A program made the position numbers and the translations under genes. Below the pieces are notes generated by a model, which saw only the letters and a list, made by a program, of their open reading frames with translations, was not told where the DNA came from and ran no database searches. This document shows, piece after piece, positions 60,440 through 64,000 of a stretch of 64,000 nucleotides of DNA (positions are counted from its first letter, which is position 1; every line of letters begins with the position of its first letter). The stretch is from Osmia lignaria lignaria (taxonomy: Eukaryota > Arthropoda > Insecta > Hymenoptera > Megachilidae), in the NCBI RefSeq assembly GCF_051020975.1, contig NW_027478169.1:10912001-10976000 (forward strand). Direction: 5' to 3'.

Positions 60440-62049
60440 TCAGATGCGTAGTTCTCGAGATATATCAAGATATTTAAAAGTTCCGAAGCCGCACCAACAT
60501 AATAGAGATACAGAAACACCGTGGCCCCTTTCTTTGAGATAACTCTGCACTATTGCGAGCTGTAAATGCCACTTCCAGCTTAGCTGTGCAGAAGAAGAAC
60601 AACAAGAAGAAGAAATATCTCGAAATATGTCCGTCAGGCCCCTTCCCTTGAGATATATCTGCAAATATCTCGGAAACGAAGCGAGCTATGGCAAAATGTT
60701 AAGAGACCTTTTTTGTAGAGAATTATGTTTCCTACAATTTATATTCTATGATATTTTTTGATCAGAAGCGTAGTTTTCGAGATACATCGAGATATTTAAA
60801 AGTTCCGAAGCCGCACCAACATAATAGAGATACAGAAACACCGTGGCCCCTTTCTTTGAGATAACTCTGCACTAGTGCGAGCCGCAAATGCCACTTCCAG
60901 CTTAGCTGTGCAGAAGAAGAACAACAAGAAGAAGAAATATCTCGAAATATGTCCGTCAGGCCCCTTCCCTTGAGATAAATCTGCAAATATCTCGGAAACG
61001 AAGCGAGCTATGGCAAAATGTTAAGAGACCTTTTTTGTAGAGAATTAAGTTTCCTACTTTTTATCTTCTATGATATTTTTTGATCAGATGCGTAGTTCTC
61101 GGGATATATCGAGATATTTAAAAGTTCCGAAGCCGCACCAACATAATAGGGATACAGAAACACCGTGGCCCCTCTCTTTGAGATAACTCTGCACTATTGC
61201 GAGCTGGAAATGCCACTTCCAGTTTAGCTGTGCAGAAGAAGAACAACAAGAAGAAGAAATATCTCGAAATATGTCCGTCAGGCCCCTTCCCTTGAGATAT
61301 ATCTGCAAATATCTCGGAAACGAAGCGAGCTATGGCAAAATGTTAAGAGACCTTTTTTGTAGAGAATTATGTTTCCTACAATTTATGTTCTATGATATTT
61401 TTTGATCAGATGCGTAGTTCTCGAGATATATCAAGATATTTAAAAGTTCCGAAGCCGCACCAACATAATAGAGATACAGAAACAGCGTGGCCCCTTTCTT
61501 TGAGATAACTCTGCACTATTGCGAGCTGCAAATGCCACTTCCAGCTTAGCTGTGCAGAGGAAGAACAACACGAAGAAGAAATATCTCGAAATATGTCCGT
61601 CAGGCCAGTTCCTTTGAGCTGAATCTGCAAATATCTCGGAAACGAAGCGAGCTATGGCAAAATATTAAGAGACGTTTTTTGTAGAGAATTATGTTTCCTA
61701 CAATTTATGTTCCATGATATTTTTTGATCAGAAGCGTAGTTTTCGAGATATATCGAGATATTTAAAAGTTCCGAAGCCGCACCAACATAATAGGGATACA
61801 GAAACACCGTGGCCCCTTTCTTTGAGATAACTCTGCACTAGTGCGAGCCGCAAATGCCACTTCCAGCTTAGCTGTGCAGAAGAAGAACAACAAGAAGAAG
61901 AAATATCTCGAAATATGTCCGTCAGGCCCCTTCCCTTGAGATAAATCTGCAAATATCTCGGAAACGAAGCGAGCTATGGCAAAATGTTAAGAGACCTTTT
62001 TTGTAGAGAATTAAGTTTCCTACTGTTTATCTTCTATGATATTTTTTGA
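60440..62049 (+). repeat. Last five-monomer HOR, copy 1 (1610 bp)
   Basis: Copies begin at 60440, 60762, 61084, 61406 and 61728. Markers are GATACATCGAG (60762), CTCGGGATATATCG with CTGGAAATGCC (61084), GAAACAGCGTGG with AACAACACGAAG and AAAATATTAAG (61406) and the TTCCATGATA junction before 61728. All recur 1610 bp later. Confidence 0.93.
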
Positions 62050-63659
62050 TCAGATGCGTAGTTCTCGAGATATATCAAGATATTTAAAAGTTCCGAAGCC
62101 GCACCAACATAATAGAGATACAGAAACACCGTGGCCCCTTTCTTTGAGATAACTCTGCACTATTGCGAGCTGTAAATGCCACTTCCAGCTTAGCTGTGCA
62201 GAAGAAGAACAACAAGAAGAAGAAATATCTCGAAATATGTCCGTCAGGCCCCTTCCCTTGAGATATATCTGCAAATATCTCGGAAACGAAGCGAGCTATG
62301 GCAAAATGTTAAGAGACCTTTTTTGTAGAGAATTATGTTTCCTACAATTTATATTCTATGATATTTTTTGATCAGAAGCGTAGTTTTCGAGATACATCGA
62401 GATATTTAAAAGTTCCGAAGCCGCACCAACATAATAGAGATACAGAAACACCGTGGCCCCTTTCTTTGAGATAACTCTGCACTAGTGCGAGCCGCAAATG
62501 CCACTTCCAGCTTAGCTGTGCAGAAGAAGAACAACAAGAAGAAGAAATATCTCGAAATATGTCCGTCAGGCCCCTTCCCTTGAGATAAATCTGCAAATAT
62601 CTCGGAAACGAAGCGAGCTATGGCAAAATGTTAAGAGACCTTTTTTGTAGAGAATTAAGTTTCCTACTTTTTATCTTCTATGATATTTTTTGATCAGATG
62701 CGTAGTTCTCGGGATATATCGAGATATCTAAAAGTTCCGAAGCCGCACCAACATAATAGGGATACAGAAACACCGTGGCCCCTCTCTTTGAGATAACTCT
62801 GCACTATTGCGAGCTGGAAATGCCACTTCCAGTTTAGCTGTGCAGAAGAAGAACAACAAGAAGAAGAAATATCTCGAAATATGTCCGTCAGGCCCCTTCC
62901 CTTGAGATATATCTGCAAATATCTCGGAAACGAAGCGAGCTATGGCAAAATGTTAAGAGACCTTTTTTGTAGAGAATTATGTTTCCTACAATTTATGTTC
63001 TATGATATTTTTTGATCAGATGCGTAGTTCTCGAGATATATCAAGATATTTAAAAGTTCCGAAGCCGCACCAACATAATAGAGATACAGAAACAGCGTGG
63101 CCCCTTTCTTTGAGATAACTCTGCACTATTGCGAGCTGCAAATGCCACTTCCAGCTTAGCTGTGCAGAGGAAGAACAACACGAAGAAGAAATATCTCGAA
63201 ATATGTCCGTCAGGCCAGTTCCTTTGAGCTGAATCTGCAAATATCTCGGAAACGAAGCGAGCTATGGCAAAATATTAAGAGACGTTTTTTGTAGAGAATT
63301 ATGTTTCCTACAATTTATGTTCCATGATATTTTTTGATCAGAAGCGTAGTTTTCGAGATATATCGAGATATTTAAAAGTTCCGAAGCCGCACCAACATAA
63401 TAGGGATACAGAAACACCGTGGCCCCTTTCTTTGAGATAACTCTGCACTAGTGCGAGCCGCAAATGCCACTTCCAGCTTAGCTGTGCAGAAGAAGAACAA
63501 CAAGAAGAAGAAATATCTCGAAATATGTCCGTCAGGCCCCTTCCCTTGAGATAAATCTGCAAATATCTCGGAAACGAAGCGAGCTATGGCAAAATGTTAA
63601 GAGACCTTTTTTGTAGAGAATTAAGTTTCCTACTGTTTATCTTCTATGATATTTTTTGA
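62050..63659 (+). repeat. Last five-monomer HOR, copy 2 (1610 bp)
   Basis: Copies begin at 62050, 62372, 62694, 63016 and 63338 and repeat copy 1. The one difference I noticed is GAGATATCTAAAAG in 62694 against GAGATATTTAAAAG in 61084. Confidence 0.93.
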
Positions 63660-63981
63660 TCAGATGCGTAGTTCTCGAGATATATCAAGATATTTAAAAG
63701 TTCCGAAGCCGCACCAACATAATAGAGATACAGAAACACCGTGGCCCCTTTCTTTGAGATAACTCTGCACTATTGCGAGCTGTAAATGCCACTTCCAGCT
63801 TAGCTGTGCAGAAGAAGAACAACAAGAAGAAGAAATATCTCGAAATATGTCCGTCAGGCCCCTTCCCTTGAGATATATCTGCAAATATCTCGGAAACGAA
63901 GCGAGCTATGGCAAAATGTTAAGAGACCTTTTTTGTAGAGAATTATGTTTCCTACAATTTATATTCTATGATATTTTTTGA
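63660..63981 (+). repeat. Last five-monomer HOR, copy 3 (first monomer)
   Basis: It matches 60440 and 62050, including GAGCTGTAAATG, GAGATATATCTGC and the ATATTCTATG tail, so a third HOR copy begins here and leaves the window. Confidence 0.9.
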
Positions 63982-64000
63982 TCAGAAGCGTAGTTTTCGA
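63982..64000 (+). repeat. Partial monomer at right edge
   Basis: The first 19 bases of the next copy are present, in the GAAGCG/TTTTCGA form of the head. This is the form expected for the second monomer of the five-monomer HOR (compare 62372), so the HOR and the array continue to the right. Confidence 0.95.

Larger units (their letters stand above)
1..64000. repeat. Satellite DNA array, 322-bp monomer, about 199 copies
   Basis: The same unit recurs every 322 bp across the full window, always in the same orientation. Landmarks in each copy are TGATCA, a CGAGATAT motif, TTCCGAAGCCGCACC, ATAATAGAGATACAG, a GAA/CAA purine tract, two ATATCTCG motifs, GAGCTATGGCAAAATG and a T6 tract. From the landmark at 232 to that at 63982 the distance is 63750 bp, which is 198 x 322 minus 6. 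All six missing bases are single deletions that can be located. Copies differ mostly by point changes, and groups of copies form higher-order repeats. No non-satellite sequence interrupts the array. Such arrays are known from eukaryotic centromeric and pericentromeric heterochromatin; that assignment is inference. I do not recognise the monomer as a named satellite family. Confidence 0.98.

Noticed and set aside
1..64000. CRISPR array or other prokaryotic repeat system
   Set aside because: The repeat is 322 bp with no unique spacers between units, no cas-like frames and no leader. Direct abutment of copies and HOR structure fit eukaryotic satellite DNA.
1..64000. Inverted segments or opposite-orientation blocks within the array
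   Set aside because: The landmark order is the same in every copy. I found no monomer on the opposite strand.

Overview
The whole window is one uninterrupted tandem satellite array. A single A+T-rich unit of 322 bp is repeated head to tail in one orientation from base 1 to base 64000. There are 198 complete copies between 232 and 63981, flanked by a 231-bp partial copy on the left and 19 bp of the next copy on the right. Of the 198 copies, 192 have a net length of 322 bp and 6 are 321 bp. I see no gene, tRNA, rRNA, transposon, telomere repeat, inversion or unique-sequence island. This organisation (tens of kilobases of one monomer arranged in multi-monomer higher-order repeats, HORs) is typical of eukaryotic centromeric or pericentromeric heterochromatin. 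The species cannot be named from the sequence. An arthropod is a weak guess based on general impression only.

Layout, using monomers that begin at TCA inside the near-invariant TGATCA. 232-5061: mixed variants. 5062-16007: an alternating two-monomer HOR (types A and B, 644 bp), broken by an inserted pair at 6994-7636 and by one doubled B at 13110. 16330-20191: two copies of a six-monomer HOR. 20192-24055: mixed. 24056-28885: a seven-monomer HOR. 28886-35969: an eight-monomer HOR. 35970-48205: a large, reshuffled HOR with 12-, 10-, 8- and 5-monomer spacings. 48206-52069: a nine-monomer HOR with a nested four-monomer repeat. 52714-56255: a five-monomer HOR. 56256-59795: mixed plus a three-monomer repeat. 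59796-64000: a dimer, then a second five-monomer HOR running off the right edge. Neighbouring blocks use different HOR lengths, so amplification has been local and recent, and several recombination junctions can be placed within about 50 bp.

The monomer has internal structure: a 27-bp direct repeat 114 bp apart (24 of 27 identical), a 51-nt nested inverted repeat, ATATCTCG motifs on both strands, a 26-nt GAA/CAA purine tract and three T-tracts. Short open frames recur in almost every monomer: about 74 codons on the minus strand, and up to 111 codons on the plus strand in type A. I judge them non-coding. The usual minus frames begin at TTG, 322 is not a multiple of 3, and monomers carrying stop codons have been copied along with the rest. 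The notable biology here is satellite evolution and possible centromere function, not a gene system.
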